Positions 23,101-31,859 of a stretch of DNA of 64,000 nucleotides are shown here, in pieces. Positions within the stretch are counted from its first letter, which is position 1; the number at the start of each line of letters is the position of its first letter. Both the position numbers and the translations under genes were made by a program. The DNA is taken from the NCBI RefSeq assembly GCF_037392515.1, contig NC_090291.1, positions 26,336,001 to 26,400,000 on the forward strand, in the 5' to 3' direction. Below the pieces are notes generated by a model, which saw nothing but the letters and a program-made list of their open reading frames with translations, made no database searches and had not been told where the DNA came from. This stretch comes from Haliotis asinina. Taxonomy: Eukaryota; Mollusca; Gastropoda; Lepetellida; Haliotidae.

Positions 23101-23494
23101 GAACGTACTGGGCATGTGATATATCCTGTCTGTATTACAGGGAAGGAACGTACTGGGCATGTGCTATATTCTGTCTGTATTACAGGGAAGGAACATACTG
23201 GGCATGTGCTATATCCTGTCTGTATTACAGGGAAGGGACGTACTGGGCATGTGCTATATTCTGTCTGTATTACAGGGAAGGAACGTACTGGGCATGTGCT
23301 ATATCCTGTCTGTATTACAGGGAAGGAACGTACTGGGCATGTGCTTTATCCTGTCTGTATTACAGGGAAGGGACATACTGGGCATGTGCTATATCCTGTC
23401 TGTATTACAGGGAAGGAACGTACTGGGCATGTGCTATATTCTGTCTGTATTACAGGGAAGGAACATACTTGGTATGAACTCCAGAAACCGGTGA
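5024..23494 (+). CDS. COQ9: COQ9, ubiquinone biosynthesis lipid-binding protein (3' five coding exons, 5' end outside window)
   Basis: Joining 5024-5108, 11286-11390, 11884-12039, 17743-17796 and 23456-23494 gives one open frame of about 145 codons ending in TGA. It follows the C-terminal half of animal COQ9: RLRMLIPYMEHWPQ, then LTDDIWYHVGDRSTD, then FNWYTKRASLAAVYKATEI, then TDTWAFLDRRLNN, a short helix, and NILGMNSRNR at the stop. COQ9 is a mitochondrial matrix protein with a TetR-like fold that binds lipid and presents ubiquinone precursors to the hydroxylase COQ7; its last helix is amphipathic and touches the membrane. The transit peptide and N-terminal exons must lie before position 1, because a DIRS retrotransposon fills 37-4693. 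Introns are inflated by transposons and tandem arrays. The final splice acceptor is embedded in a 124-copy array, so the true 3' end of the mRNA may vary. I am confident of the family and exon borders; the array's effect is inference. Confidence 0.93.
5109..6397. other. COQ9 intron, no recognised feature except a GATA microsatellite
   Basis: No coding or transposon signal recognised. A short (GATA)n run lies at 6012-6031. Confidence 0.5.
6398..6556 (+). mobile_element. Partial copy of the 9-bp-TSD MITE family
   Basis: Matches the right half of the MITEs at 8652, 48688 and 59983: TGCTATCTATGTTGACATTG, then GCTTAGCTGATTG, GAGCCAGCAAAG, and a degenerate terminal repeat GGATAGTGGAGATTTATC to AAGGATG. 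The left half is absent. Confidence 0.6.
6770..7640 (+). mobile_element. Decayed DIRS-type retrotransposon fragment (copy D)
   Basis: Translations in shifting frames show RNase H/linker motifs of DIRS-like elements: ATNNQQGGTR (about 7153-7182), HHIPGCIYILTISLSRQN (about 7246-7300), EWTLQRGAFN, MDAMSISWDNMVAYAFP (about 7372-7422) and APAWSTKSWFTILLHLL (about 7492-7542). No intact frame and no terminal repeats are visible. It lies in the intron before the COQ9 exon at 11286. Confidence 0.6.
7641..8637. other. COQ9 intron, nothing recognised
   Basis: AT-rich sequence. No exon, RNA gene or repeat relationship recognised by eye. Confidence 0.4.
8652..9161 (+). mobile_element. MITE with long terminal inverted repeats and 9-bp target duplication (copy 1)
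   Basis: The left terminus CATCCTAGCTATCTCCAGGG and right terminus (complement CTTCGATATCTCCAGGATAT) are about 60-bp inverted repeats including CCACTATACCC and GATGCATC. The flanks carry AGGTATTGC on both sides (8643-8651 and 9162-9170). No transposase is encoded. Long terminal repeats plus 9-bp target duplications are typical of Mutator-like elements. Confidence 0.8.
9845..10125 (+). repeat. Dispersed repeat with (ACTC)n tail
   Basis: Shares TGGTGATCTACCTTCAGTTG, TAGCCCA and a late TATTGCCGAyyTGACGAT block followed by TAACTCACTCACTC with 41305-41520. The ACTC tail resembles the SINE tails in this window. It may be another short retroposon; boundaries are approximate. Confidence 0.55.
10210..11150 (+). 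repeat. Element with ~180-bp internal tandem units (copy 1, about 3 units)
   Basis: Units contain GTGCCTTTTGCTATTTACAG, GGTTTCCATGGAAA, TCTCAAAATGGAGGGATGGG, GCTTCGTTTCCAGAGCACAA and AAAACTTGGCAGATAT. The same lead-in (TTTATCCC...AGTCGAAGCC-like) and the same lead-out (GATTTGTCCTTTCAAATATG, TCTTCTGATGACTCTTGT) flank the copy at 60.9-62.5 kb. A SINE has inserted at 10597-10867. The class is unknown. Confidence 0.75.
10597..10867 (+). mobile_element. SINE, ACTC-tail family, near full length
   Basis: Starts GAGACCCGTGAAGGTCGCGG, contains CGACTAACGGGATCGGGTGG, TTGTTGATCACAGGATTGTC, ATTATTTACAGACCGCCGCC and ends GCGTAAAACTAAACTCACTC. It is flanked by the 9-bp direct repeat CCATGGAAA (10588-10596 and 10868-10876), showing target-site duplication inside a unit of the ~180-bp-repeat element. 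Confidence 0.88.
11286..11390 (+). CDS. COQ9: COQ9 coding exon
   Basis: The acceptor is cctgttttag and the donor GAT|gtaagg. It has 105 nt, 35 codons, phase 0 on both sides. The translation ends LTDDIWYHVGDRSTD, matching the conserved DDxWxxxGDxSTD segment of COQ9. It is preceded by an intron of about 6.2 kb (5109-11285) holding MITEs, a DIRS remnant and the ~180-bp-unit element. Confidence 0.95.
11454..11897 (+). repeat. 36-bp tandem array ending at a COQ9 splice acceptor
   Basis: Units read like ATATGTCCTTTCTGACACTA then TAG then TTCACCTGACACC. AG-equivalent positions fall at 11489, 11525, 11561, 11597, 11633, 11668, 11704, 11739, 11775, 11811 and 11847, and the real exon acceptor is next at 11883, exactly in register. 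The repeat part after AG (TTCACCTGACAC) resembles the exon start (TTTAACTGGTACAC). Some units have lost AG (near 11597 and 11668). In the COQ9 frame these units contain TGA, so they would not extend the protein. Confidence 0.88.
11884..12039 (+). CDS. COQ9: COQ9 coding exon
   Basis: The acceptor is ctatcattgtag and the donor AAT|gtgagt. It has 156 nt, 52 codons, phase 0. The start FNWYTKRASLAAVYKATEI and the later TDTWAFLDRRLNN are diagnostic of COQ9. The acceptor is the last of a 36-bp tandem series of acceptor-like sequences. Confidence 0.95.
12130..12575 (+). repeat. 33-bp intronic minisatellite
   Basis: Imperfect tandem units around GTGCAGATAGTGAAAGTG and TTGTATGTAGGTGTA, period about 33 bp with several indels, starting about 90 bp after the donor at 12040. 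Open frames on both strands here come from the repeat and are not genes. Confidence 0.9.
12586..13270. other. COQ9 intron, nothing recognised
   Basis: The short open frames here on both strands overlap one another and match nothing I recognise. Confidence 0.4.
13275..13350 (-). mobile_element. SINE (ACTC-tail family) 3' fragment
   Basis: Complement of the SINE 3' end: GTCAGTGAGTTAAGGTTTAC, CACTCATCAATATTCCAGCT, ATATGGCAGCAG. Confidence 0.6.
13351..13895. other. COQ9 intron, nothing recognised
   Basis: AT-rich, no motif recognised. Confidence 0.4.
13896..14060 (+). mobile_element. tRNA-derived SINE, diverged copy
   Basis: Contains ATGACTTTGTGTGCTG, a B-box-like GGTTCAAATCC and GATGGGACTCAACC, collinear with the better copy at 38571. 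The 5' A-box half is damaged. Confidence 0.65.
14170..16735 (+). mobile_element. Decayed DIRS-type retrotransposon (copy B), broken at the 33-bp array
   Basis: In shifting + frames the DIRS order can be read. A gag-like basic tail (SRGREKSRRGKQ-type) ends at 14637. Reverse transcriptase pieces follow (LDFWNTYLHVPIHPRDRHF and FSGVHYQWAVPLFGMSSAPW, about 15018-15140). RNase H is HGWRAHLDGEMVSPQWSANL with INSLELEAVILAVSHWS (15529-15650). The recombinase core has LLPQKPFEPLHATL and FFLLALATATRVSELHALD (16590-16715) with the conserved arginine region. The recombinase C-terminus is missing: the 33-bp array starts at about 16738. No terminal repeats were found, and stops and frameshifts are frequent. 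Confidence 0.78.
16738..17660 (+). repeat. 33-bp intronic minisatellite
   Basis: About 28 imperfect units of GAATGGCGATGTGTTGTTGG plus TGAAAGTGCTGCT, period 33 bp. It begins where the DIRS copy at 14.2-16.7 kb breaks off and ends about 80 bp before the COQ9 exon at 17743. Open frames on both strands (up to 258 codons on the - strand) are repeat artefacts. Confidence 0.92.
17743..17796 (+). CDS. COQ9: COQ9 coding exon (penultimate)
   Basis: The acceptor is gttacattgcag and the donor GTG|gtaagc. It has 54 nt, 18 codons, phase 0, translating MEQFTSVMSEGLLGMYIV. By position it corresponds to the start of the last amphipathic helix of COQ9. It is short, but phase, order and both splice sites fit the flanking exons. 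Confidence 0.85.
17897..23476 (+). repeat. 124-copy 45-bp array of the COQ9 last-exon splice acceptor
   Basis: Each unit is TGCTATATCCTGTCTGTATT plus ACAG, then GGAAGGAACGTACTGGGCAT plus G. The first 24 bp match the end of the short natural intron (ttacatcctgtcactattacag at 17899-17920) and the next 21 bp match the start of the last exon. Exon-like starts fall at 17921 and, 5,535 bp later, at 23456; 5,535 is exactly 123 x 45, so there is no net indel. The unit has no stop in any + strand frame, which is why long open frames cover it. In the COQ9 frame it reads CYILSVLQGRNVLGM. In-frame TGA, from TGC to TGA, occurs at 21092, 21182, 21857, 22307 and 23117. Variants (GGACATACT, AGTAATATG, GTAGTACAG, ATGTTCTG) recur in blocks, showing higher-order duplication. 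Confidence 0.97.
23456..23494 (+). CDS. COQ9: COQ9 last coding exon (canonical C-terminus)
   Basis: The acceptor is ctgtctgtattacag. Twelve codons GRNILGMNSRNR and TGA follow in the phase left by the penultimate exon, and resemble the LKNLTGLN-type COQ9 end. The first seven codons belong to the last 45-bp array unit; only the following NSRNR and stop are unique. The same acceptor-plus-GRNVLGM motif occurs 123 times upstream, the first at 17921 (GKNILGM). Confidence 0.88.
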   Translation, partial: GRNILGMNSRNR

Positions 23495-23790
23495 TATCCC
23501 TCAGCAGACAAACAGGACATCTGGACCATCACAAGCACACTTGATGTCACAGATGTCCATAAACTTCTGTACGTCTTCAGTAGACAAATAATGTCAACTG
23601 TTCTTTTGATGTTAGTTTTGGTAAACTTTTATGTTGAAGAGCTGCCATGTACATTGTACAAGATTGAATTTTTTTTAATGTTACTGTGTATATAAACAAT
23701 AATAATTGTTAATAAAACAAATATTAAATGTATGTCATATTTGGCTTCATACAAGAATGAGGTATCAATAAAGAAAGTGTGATGCTCCGG
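23495..23790 (+). other. COQ9: COQ9 3' UTR with polyadenylation signals
   Basis: Non-coding sequence after the COQ9 stop. Two AATAAA hexamers are visible at 23711-23716 and 23767-23772, so cleavage is expected around 23,730 or 23,790. The end is inferred from the hexamers only. Confidence 0.6.
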
Positions 23791-25033
23791 AACAGGGACA
23801 CAGCCAATGTCATATATTTGTGTATTTCTGTTGATAGTGGTCTGGGCCTAGATTTTCGAAGCTCTCTTAGTGCTAAGATAGTAGTAAGTTAATGTTGGTG
23901 AATAGCACATACAACTACCATGACGCTAAAAGAGCTTCTAAAATCTGGGCCTAGGGGTTCAAAAGTTGTATTTCATGGAGCAGACACAACCTCAGAAGTT
24001 GGTGAGATGGTGTACAACAGGACCATTGGTTGAAAGCACTGCAGTTGGTGAGATAGTGTACAACTGGATCAGTGGTTGAATGCTCATACTACCGTAGCAG
24101 TTGGTGAGATGGTGTACAACTGGACCAGTGGTTGAGTCAGATAAAAAACCCTGATTGTCTTAGAGAGTGTCCTGTTACAGGATGATAAAGCATTTTGAAA
24201 AAAACTTCTGTGTTCATTCTCTGGTCACAGTACAGATATCTTGCAGTTTCTCTTTACCAATAATAACTTAAACGAGAGTTCAAGAAAGGAAGATACTGAC
24301 AGAAATACAGGAATAGTCCTGGGGCTGTTTCCCATATAGGCCTTAAATCTAGAGTTAGCTGCACCCCTACTCCAACATAGGTTTCTTGGTGTTTTCTTCT
24401 AGTTTGAACAGTAAATTTATCAATTCAGAACATTAACCAAAAATAAATCTGTCTGTTGTGTTAAAAAATGCGTGTTTATTGTTGGTGGTTGTTGTGAAAT
24501 TACCAAATATCAAGAAAACATGCAACATGCTAAAAAATGATGAATTGATTACAAATATTTCCTTAATACCATTTAGTTTATGCCGGATATAACAAACATC
24601 AACAATTATATACTTATAATAATGTTTGCAAGTGCACATGTGAAAAATTAGCACATTTGTGTCTGGAATCTCTCATTTTAACTCTAGCAGTGACATTGTT
24701 TGTTGTATAATGACAACTTTTTTTCTTTTATACCATGATACATGCATATTCATATGTTGTTATATTTAAACTCTATCACACAGAAAAGGCATCATCAAGA
24801 TCCAATAATCCTGAAGAAATTAATTACCATTTCAATATCCCTACCCCTAACACCAGCAGATGTGAGTGAACGGTGGACAAGAACACTGAGTAATGGAATC
24901 TGAGCAAACGCAACTTATGCTACATTTAGACATTTTGCAATGTATTTACAGCAAGTGTGCTAGATAACATTGCAGAACTAAAAAGGATGGAATCTTGATT
25001 ACATTACTGTTTGGTTGTGATTTCAAGATCTAA
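23791..25033. other. Intergenic stretch with a short tandem repeat
   Basis: At 23998-24137 a segment GTTGGTGAGATGGTGTACAA ... CAGTGGTTGA is repeated about 2.5 times (periods about 46 and 56 bp). Otherwise nothing recognised. Confidence 0.5.
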
Positions 25034-27427
25034 ATGATGGAGTCTAAGATAAACGCCGTCGTACAGCAAGTACTGGCAAATCGAGTGAATGTTTATGCCA
25101 TGGTTACTTACGAAATCCGGGAAAATTGGAAAGATTTACACCAACATCGTGGAACACATTCTGAAGTGCTGCAAAACGTCGAAAAGATTCTGTTGACATC
25201 AAGTTGAAGGGGTATATTGATGGCGAAAATGAGTTACCAAACGCTGTGACTGAGTTGGTGAAGCATCACAACTGTTTTGCTATATACACCTTAGGCAAGA
25301 GTATTCAACTCTCTGATCAAAAGCAACAACAGTCACAGACACAAAGTGAAACATCAAAGTGTAGCTGAGGTTTTGTGCCTGATGTGACAGTAACACCATT
25401 GACACGATCCAGTGTTTCTCAATCAGATATATTGAATGGTATCATTTGCCAGAAGGACAAACGTCTACGTGGAGACAGCAAATTGGAAACTGCCAGCCCA
25501 ATGACTTTGTACTCAGCTGTTGAAACATTACGGCAAGCTGCAACAATTAGAAATGAACATAGGGTACTCATGCAGCTGTCAGGAGGTGCAAGAGGAGGAA
25601 CCGATAGTATTGCTGGTGATGTACTTGTGCATAGATCATGTCGTAGTTCTTATACCCACAGTAAATTTAGTCTTACCTTTGTCCAAGAAAACACATCCAC
25701 AGACAATGCTTATGATGAGGCATTCAAACGTCTTTCAAATGAAATTAAAAAGGGAATCGTTGATGGTTGTGAAGTCTGGAAGATGTCAGATGTTAGAGAT
25801 AGATTTATTGAAATTCTTCAAGATGTGGGCATCAATCAGCCAAATTACAGGTCAGAAAAACTGAAGAAACGTATCATTAAGACATTTGGAAAGACAATTT
25901 CTTCCTGGCATCCAAAGTCTCGAAGTGAATCTGAGATGATATTTTCTGATATTGTCCCAGAAGGCATGCATATTGAAGCAGGGGCCTCAATACTCCAAAG
26001 CATGTATTATTGGCTGTTTCAGTGCATCATCTCACAGGTAGCATGGAACTAGTGTCAACATTAAACATCTTTGGACATTGTATTTCAAAATCAACTGGAA
26101 GAGAGAGCTTGAGAAAATTCTGAACCTGTAAATGTAGTACCTTGTGATAGTACATGGATTATTGATGCAATGACCGTCCTACAGGCACTTAAGCTAGATA
26201 CAGTTATGACCTACAGGGAGTTGTCACAGCTAGTCTTGAGCTATATTCTGAGAGGTGTTGGTATCTGTTCAAGAATTGCTTGGGTTGTGAACACATATCC
26301 AGCTATTTCAATCAAGAACGTAGAGAGAGAACACAGAACTGCATCTGCGCAAGGATCGCTGGGGACAACCATTCATTCAAGGAATCAGAAAATCTATGCA
26401 CAGTTCAAGCGTGAACTGACACAGTTTTTGGTTACAGAATGGCAAAACCCCAGCTATGCATATTAACTAAACAAACGGACACTGTTTGTAACTAATGGCG
26501 AAGAGTGTCACCGACTCCGAGTCAATGATGAGAGAAACCAGATAACATCGGAAAGCATACATGAGCTGTATGGCAGCCACGAGGAAGTGGATACTCGCTT
26601 ACCTCTACATGCAGCACATGTAGCCAGCCGTGGTTCTAGCTCAGTAGTACTTAAGTCACCAGACACAGATGCTGCCGTTATTGCCATAGGCATGAGCCAT
26701 TTCATACCTGTACAGATGATATTCGAAACAGGCACAAAACAAAGAACTCGGTACATCAGTATCACATCCATTGGGCCTATCCTTGGGCGAGATGTGTTTG
26801 AAGCTTTGATAGGCTATCATGCATTCAGTGGATGTGGTTCAGCAAGTGCTTTTGTTGGGCGTGGCAAGGCGAAGGGTCTAAAATTGGTAAAGTCTCACCA
26901 AGGTTTCACAGCATGGCACAATTGGGTAAATCACTTGTAACCGATGAAGCTCTGTTGAGAGAGGGTGAATTGGCTGTTTGTGTCCTATGTGGAGGCAAAC
27001 CCGAACTTGGTGTCAACAAACTACGGCTAGCGCTGTTCGGGTCACGCACAACAGATCCAGCAAATTTGCCGCCATGCAGTGATGCATGTGAGAAACACAT
27101 TAAACGTGTCAATTACCAGGCAGCTATTTGGCGGCATTGTTTAGAAACAAAATCAGAAGTGGTTTCTTCCCATTTGAATGGCTGGAGGATTGATGGAGAC
27201 AATATAATACACTGGATGGATACCCGAGCAGCTCCAAAAGCTGCCCTTGAATGTGTTAGCTGAAAATGTCAGAATTGTGCCAGTATTCGTTGCACATGCA
27301 GGGTCAAACAACTAAGATGCACCGGTGCTTGTCACTACAATAGCAACGAATGTCAGAATCAGACAAACACGACTACAGATATGGATGAAGACAACTTATT
27401 ATCTGAAGATGACTTGGATTTTGACTG
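25034..27427 (+). pseudogene. Broken copy of a multi-copy invertebrate gene family of unknown function (HEExDTR / SPDTD family)
   Basis: Pieces in several + frames keep one order: LVKHHNCFAIYTLGKSIQL (about 25257-25310), a CxxC-like IICQKDKRLRG (25441), VLVHRSCRSSYTHSK (25621), a 225-codon open part, ELSQLVLSYI and YPAISIKNVEREHR (26218-26338), HEEVDTRLPLHAAH (26579), SPDTDAAVIAIGM (26657), TGTKQRTRYISITSIG, YHAFSGCGSASAFVGRGKAK (26815-26875), and a cysteine-rich tail CQNCASIRCTCRVKQLRCTG (27267) ending in acidic residues at 27427. I recall similar proteins in many copies in cnidarians and molluscs, with HEEADTR, SPDTD and TGCDS motifs; the acidic residues suggest a PIN-like nuclease fold, which is inference. 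Frameshifts, in-frame stops and GCD changed to GCG mark it as dead. Confidence 0.65.
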
Positions 27428-30085
27428 AGAATCATCGCACTAAACTGTTATGCACATGACTTTTGCTGCCATTAGTCCTCTCAGAAAGACAGCGAACCAA
27501 CTATTCACAGTGTTGCACAAATGGAAATCAGCTGCAGACACCTTCTTATATTACTCAATAGCTCTTGAATATGCGAAAATGTTGATAAGTATATGGTATA
27601 ACTTGCAACCACACACATTTGATCAGGTAAAACAAGAAAAATCATCAGGAGCAAATTGCTGTAACAACACAAGGAATTTGTGAAGAATAAAATTATTTTG
27701 CAAATATTTAACTTTAAACATCTGTGTGAATGTTATCATTATGTTTCCAGGTTAATTTTACAGGTTTCTGCTAATCTCTGAGCAGATGCTTAGCAAATTG
27801 ATTTACATATAACATAGTGTTTTTTCATCAGTTGGTGATTTGTATTGTGCCCTCAGTAATAATAACTGATTTTTTAATAGAACAGACACTTTTATTTTTG
27901 GTTGATGTTTTAAAATCATATATATACACTCCAAATATTATGAAAATGTCAAAAAACCTATGTTGAAACAGGGGTGCAACGAAAGTCATATTTTCTGGAA
28001 CAGCCCTAGGACTAGAAGAGATGGAGATACACCAGGAGTTATAGATTTACTAGGGTCAAATCATTTGAAGCTGTGAAGGTCACACTTTACAAGCTTGATT
28101 ACACTCTACCACTTCCATCATATTTATAACCCAGTCTTAGGGTTTATATTGATAATAAAAAATACTCACCTTCCGAAGTGGATCATGTTGACGTAAAATT
28201 TAGAAATTATGTCGATCATCAGTAAGAATTCCAATGACATTAAACTGTCGCATATCAAGTCAAATGTGTATGAAGACAACAGTATTGTAGTTGAACCTGC
28301 ATATTACTGATAACAGATGTGGTGAGAGAAAATCCAGAGAAGAGATGGGGTGTCTTGGATCTTCAGTTCAAGGAGAGGTGAAATAGAACACCGATGCAGA
28401 GGTCTCTGAGAATTTGTGTCTCGTAAGAGAGTGGGTACAATATGTGAAGCCTATTTCTGGTGAAATGGAAGAACTTGGCCCTTGACAAATAGCAATGTCG
28501 GTGCAGGTATCCTGGCAAAACGAGGAGATCCAGTACCTTGGTTTTGAAATATTATCTTCAAAGAGCTCCCCAAGCCTGTTCAGATTGTAGAAAGATCATA
28601 GACATAAAAACAAAACTAATTTATCAAATGCGCACAAATTATGAAAAACCAAGTTTTTCTTCCTGGTGAGCTTCATGGTTCATATTTGTTTCATATAGCA
28701 AAGCGACGAATTAATTGTCATGTGATTTTTAAGAATAAGATATATACAGATTTAATAATCCGCTTTCGCTAGTAACGTTTGATACAAAATCATTAACTCA
28801 TTTAATAAAAATGATATCGCACGGAAGGTCATTTATTATACTTTATCTGTCTACAAAGAGAGCTAGGCTATAATCACTGCTCCAGTTGTGAATCCAAATA
28901 GTGAATAAACAGCTGTGTAGGTGTCGAAAGAAAATGACGCAGTTATGTGAATAAATTGTTTACTGTGGGTATATACTTGTTTACATGTTTGTAGATGCGA
29001 CATATCTTAATGATGTTCAGTATGTTATGCGCTTGGAGCATGCCCCTTAGTGATGTGGATGAGACGCCATGTAAGTACTCTTATTGTTATTATTTTCGTT
29101 AGTCGTGGATACAATCAGCACAGGACATGGCGAATCAAGAGGTGGCTTGACATGCATCAAAAATTAATTGTTTTTTTTCCTCTAGTCATGTTTTGTATCC
29201 AAGGGGGAAGAGTAAGAGACGTCAATTGTGTCATTACAAAGTAACAGACAGTGACTGTTGTAAAATTTGGTTTACTATGAATCTCAGTGTCCAATTTTGA
29301 TATCATCGCATGGCATTAACATTAGGTCAATATTCTCAATGTCATCTAAAATCAGTTAAAGTTGTGGTCCTACCATACAAATGCTTGAAAATGAAAAATA
29401 CCATGAAAAGGAAATATCGTTCTTCAACAAGACCCCTGCGAAGGAAAATTCATGCTATGAAGTTGTTGCTAGAGAATTTAATACATGTATATTGCGAAGA
29501 CAATGTAGTAACCTTACTCCACGGTTGCATGTATGGTCATAAAACACAACCCTAAGAGAAGTTAGTCAATCATGATGATCTGTATCTACACATGTCCGTT
29601 GATGGGGCATCATCAGTGACTATCAGCAGGTAAAATGATCACCAGTTCAATCAATAATGTAATTGGGACTTTGCAACTGGGGCGCCTCAGCAACAGGCAG
29701 TGGCAGGGCGTTTCCAGACAGGTGACCTCTGCTTTATAAGCCCAAAGACAACAATTCCCAAATTGATAGTGACAGGCCAGTCGATACAAGATCGATACAT
29801 CCTGGTGCCTTTTCCCGAAATCGAACCACAGCAGTCACAAAGCCAGCACAAATCCCTGGACTGAATCTCCAACTAGACAGTTAGAATCGGCTGAGAGAGG
29901 CATCAGTTTTCGGTAGAATACAAGGGGTACTCAGTAATCTCATCCCACATCATTTATACTTGCGTCTGCAGTGATACAAGCAAAGGCGAGATTAACATGC
30001 GTCAGTTGGAAGACTGTTTTGTTCTCTTTTTTCTCCTGCGGCTCGCTGCACAACGTCCACGTGTCTACAAACGTCGAGAACACAA
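27428..30085. other. Intergenic, nothing recognised
   Basis: AT-rich. Scattered short open frames without recognisable domains. Confidence 0.4.
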
Positions 30086-30150
30086 AAATGAAAGAACTTT
30101 ATGGATGACAACTTCTTGTTTGCTGCATACAGTGACGTTTCAAATCTACG
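30086..30150 (+). repeat. Half copy of the foldback repeat
   Basis: Contains CTTTATGGATGACAACTTCT and GACGTTTCAA, the arm sequence of the palindromes at 34302 and 37957. No second arm is nearby. Confidence 0.55.
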
Positions 30151-30189
30151 TCGTTTCATTTTTGACTCTCCAACTTCTAGAATGCCGAG

Positions 30190-30350
30190 CAAACTGTAAC
30201 ATTAGTCGAGGGATACATCGTTCCAAATAACGCGTCATACCGCACAAGAACATGAACGTTAGATTGTACCAGCATCACGACGCCAGACCATATGGTGCGC
30301 GTGTTTTTCAGGAGTTTTTACCACAATCTACATTGGCCACGTAGTGTTTG
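30190..30350 (+). pseudogene. Tc1-type transposase fragment
   Basis: The translation reads LYQHHDARPYGARVFQEFLP (30264-30323), matching the Tc1 motif QxDxARPHxARxxxxFL around the second catalytic Asp. A stop follows where the SPDLNP region would be expected. It is an isolated fragment; terminal repeats were not found. Confidence 0.5.
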
Positions 30351-31150
30351 TCCCAATTAAACATGGGTGAAAGAAAGCAGATGCTTTTCCAATCATATCC
30401 AATGAGCAATATTATACTTACCTTACATATATTGTTACCCGCCTAGTTATGGGGTAGCAAGTTTAAATCTGAAAAGAAAACGCAGAATTCCTTAAGTCTT
30501 GCAGTGATCAGTCAAGGAGATGTTTCAACATTTATTGTGAGGTCAAATGTATTATACACAAAATACATATACATAAAAGATAATGGGGAAATAGCATTTC
30601 AAACAGTAGAGCTTGGACGTATAGCAGTCACATTGTGCCTGCCTTCATGCTCACATCGAATAATAATTATAATGGGGAATCATTCATACAAATCATACAA
30701 CACATATCTCAGTTATGCGTCATCTACCCCTCAGTCCTCATGAGTCACCCCAGAGCCGTTTCCTATGGGGGTGTCAGTCAGACGAGTCACCAACGTGGTG
30801 TTGTCCAAGACCATTGGCCCCCTGTGAAAATGAGGTCACGCATGTGTTCGATGACGTCAGAAACATAATGGTGGTTCAAAACCCATACAACGCTTAGTCA
30901 AGACAAGACAAGTGTGTCTCTGGTAACAACAACGAAAGATTAAAACGAACAATTAGGAACATCTCTCTTGAATATTAACCCAATATTTCAGTTCGCTATC
31001 AATTTACCAAGTAAGGTAAAAACGACCTGTCGATTATAGGGTGAGTGTCCAGACTGCCCTCTGGGAAAAGGCATGAAGTAAACATTCTTTTGTAGATTAA
31101 TTACCTAGTATTCATCTATTCACATCCATCTTGACTCTGTCCTACAAATA
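30351..31150. other. Intergenic, nothing recognised
   Basis: No repeat relation or coding signal seen. Confidence 0.4.
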
Positions 31151-31151
31151 A

Positions 31152-31262
31152 CCCATGATGTTGATCACTGGACTGTCTGGTCCAGACTCGATTATTTACA
31201 TACCGCAGCAAAATAGCAAGAATATTGTTGAATGTGGCGTAAAGCTTAACACATTCAATCAT
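31152..31262 (+). mobile_element. SINE (ACTC-tail family) 3' fragment
   Basis: Matches the SINE 3' half: ATGTTGATCACTGGACTGTC, GGTCCAGACTCGATTATTTA, ATATTGTTGAATGTGGCGTA. The ACTC tail is eroded to CATTCAATCATTC. Confidence 0.7.
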
Positions 31263-31859
31263 TCCTACAAATAACGTGTACAAAGTTTCATTCTTATCAG
31301 TGAATGATTCTTGAGTCGTTTAACTTGTAAAGTTTTCTACTATCTGACAATAACAGTGGAGATTCGCTTAACCCTTGATATAACAGATAAACTAGATGTA
31401 CTAGATAATATGATATCATATCTCTGTACTCGAGGCTCGAGATTCGTGTTTCAAAACAAGCTTCTTGCACAGGCTTAGTGGCCCTGACACTTGAACACGT
31501 GTGATTGTATTTAGTAATATAGTGGACAGGAGTTTAAACCAGAAATGGACTTCACACCATGGAATCCAACCAGGATTTTCTGTGTGATGAGTCAACGCTG
31601 TAATCCAAAACATTTAACATAACACATACATCTTGAATATTAACGTTGATAATGATCCCAAAATTGAATCAACTTTAATAAGTACAAAAAACCGTTTAAA
31701 GTATAAAAAAATGCTTAGAGCAAAGATACAACAAGCACAGCATTTCATTTTTGAATGTCTAATAATTGTAAGAATAGTGGAAGCCTGTGGTATATACTAA
31801 ATGGTTCGCCCCCTACCACTTCAGGAAAGAAGTTTATAAAATACTACTTACTACACATT

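Noticed and set aside
17897..23476. CRISPR-like direct repeat array
   Set aside because: Units are contiguous without unique spacers, in a metazoan intron.
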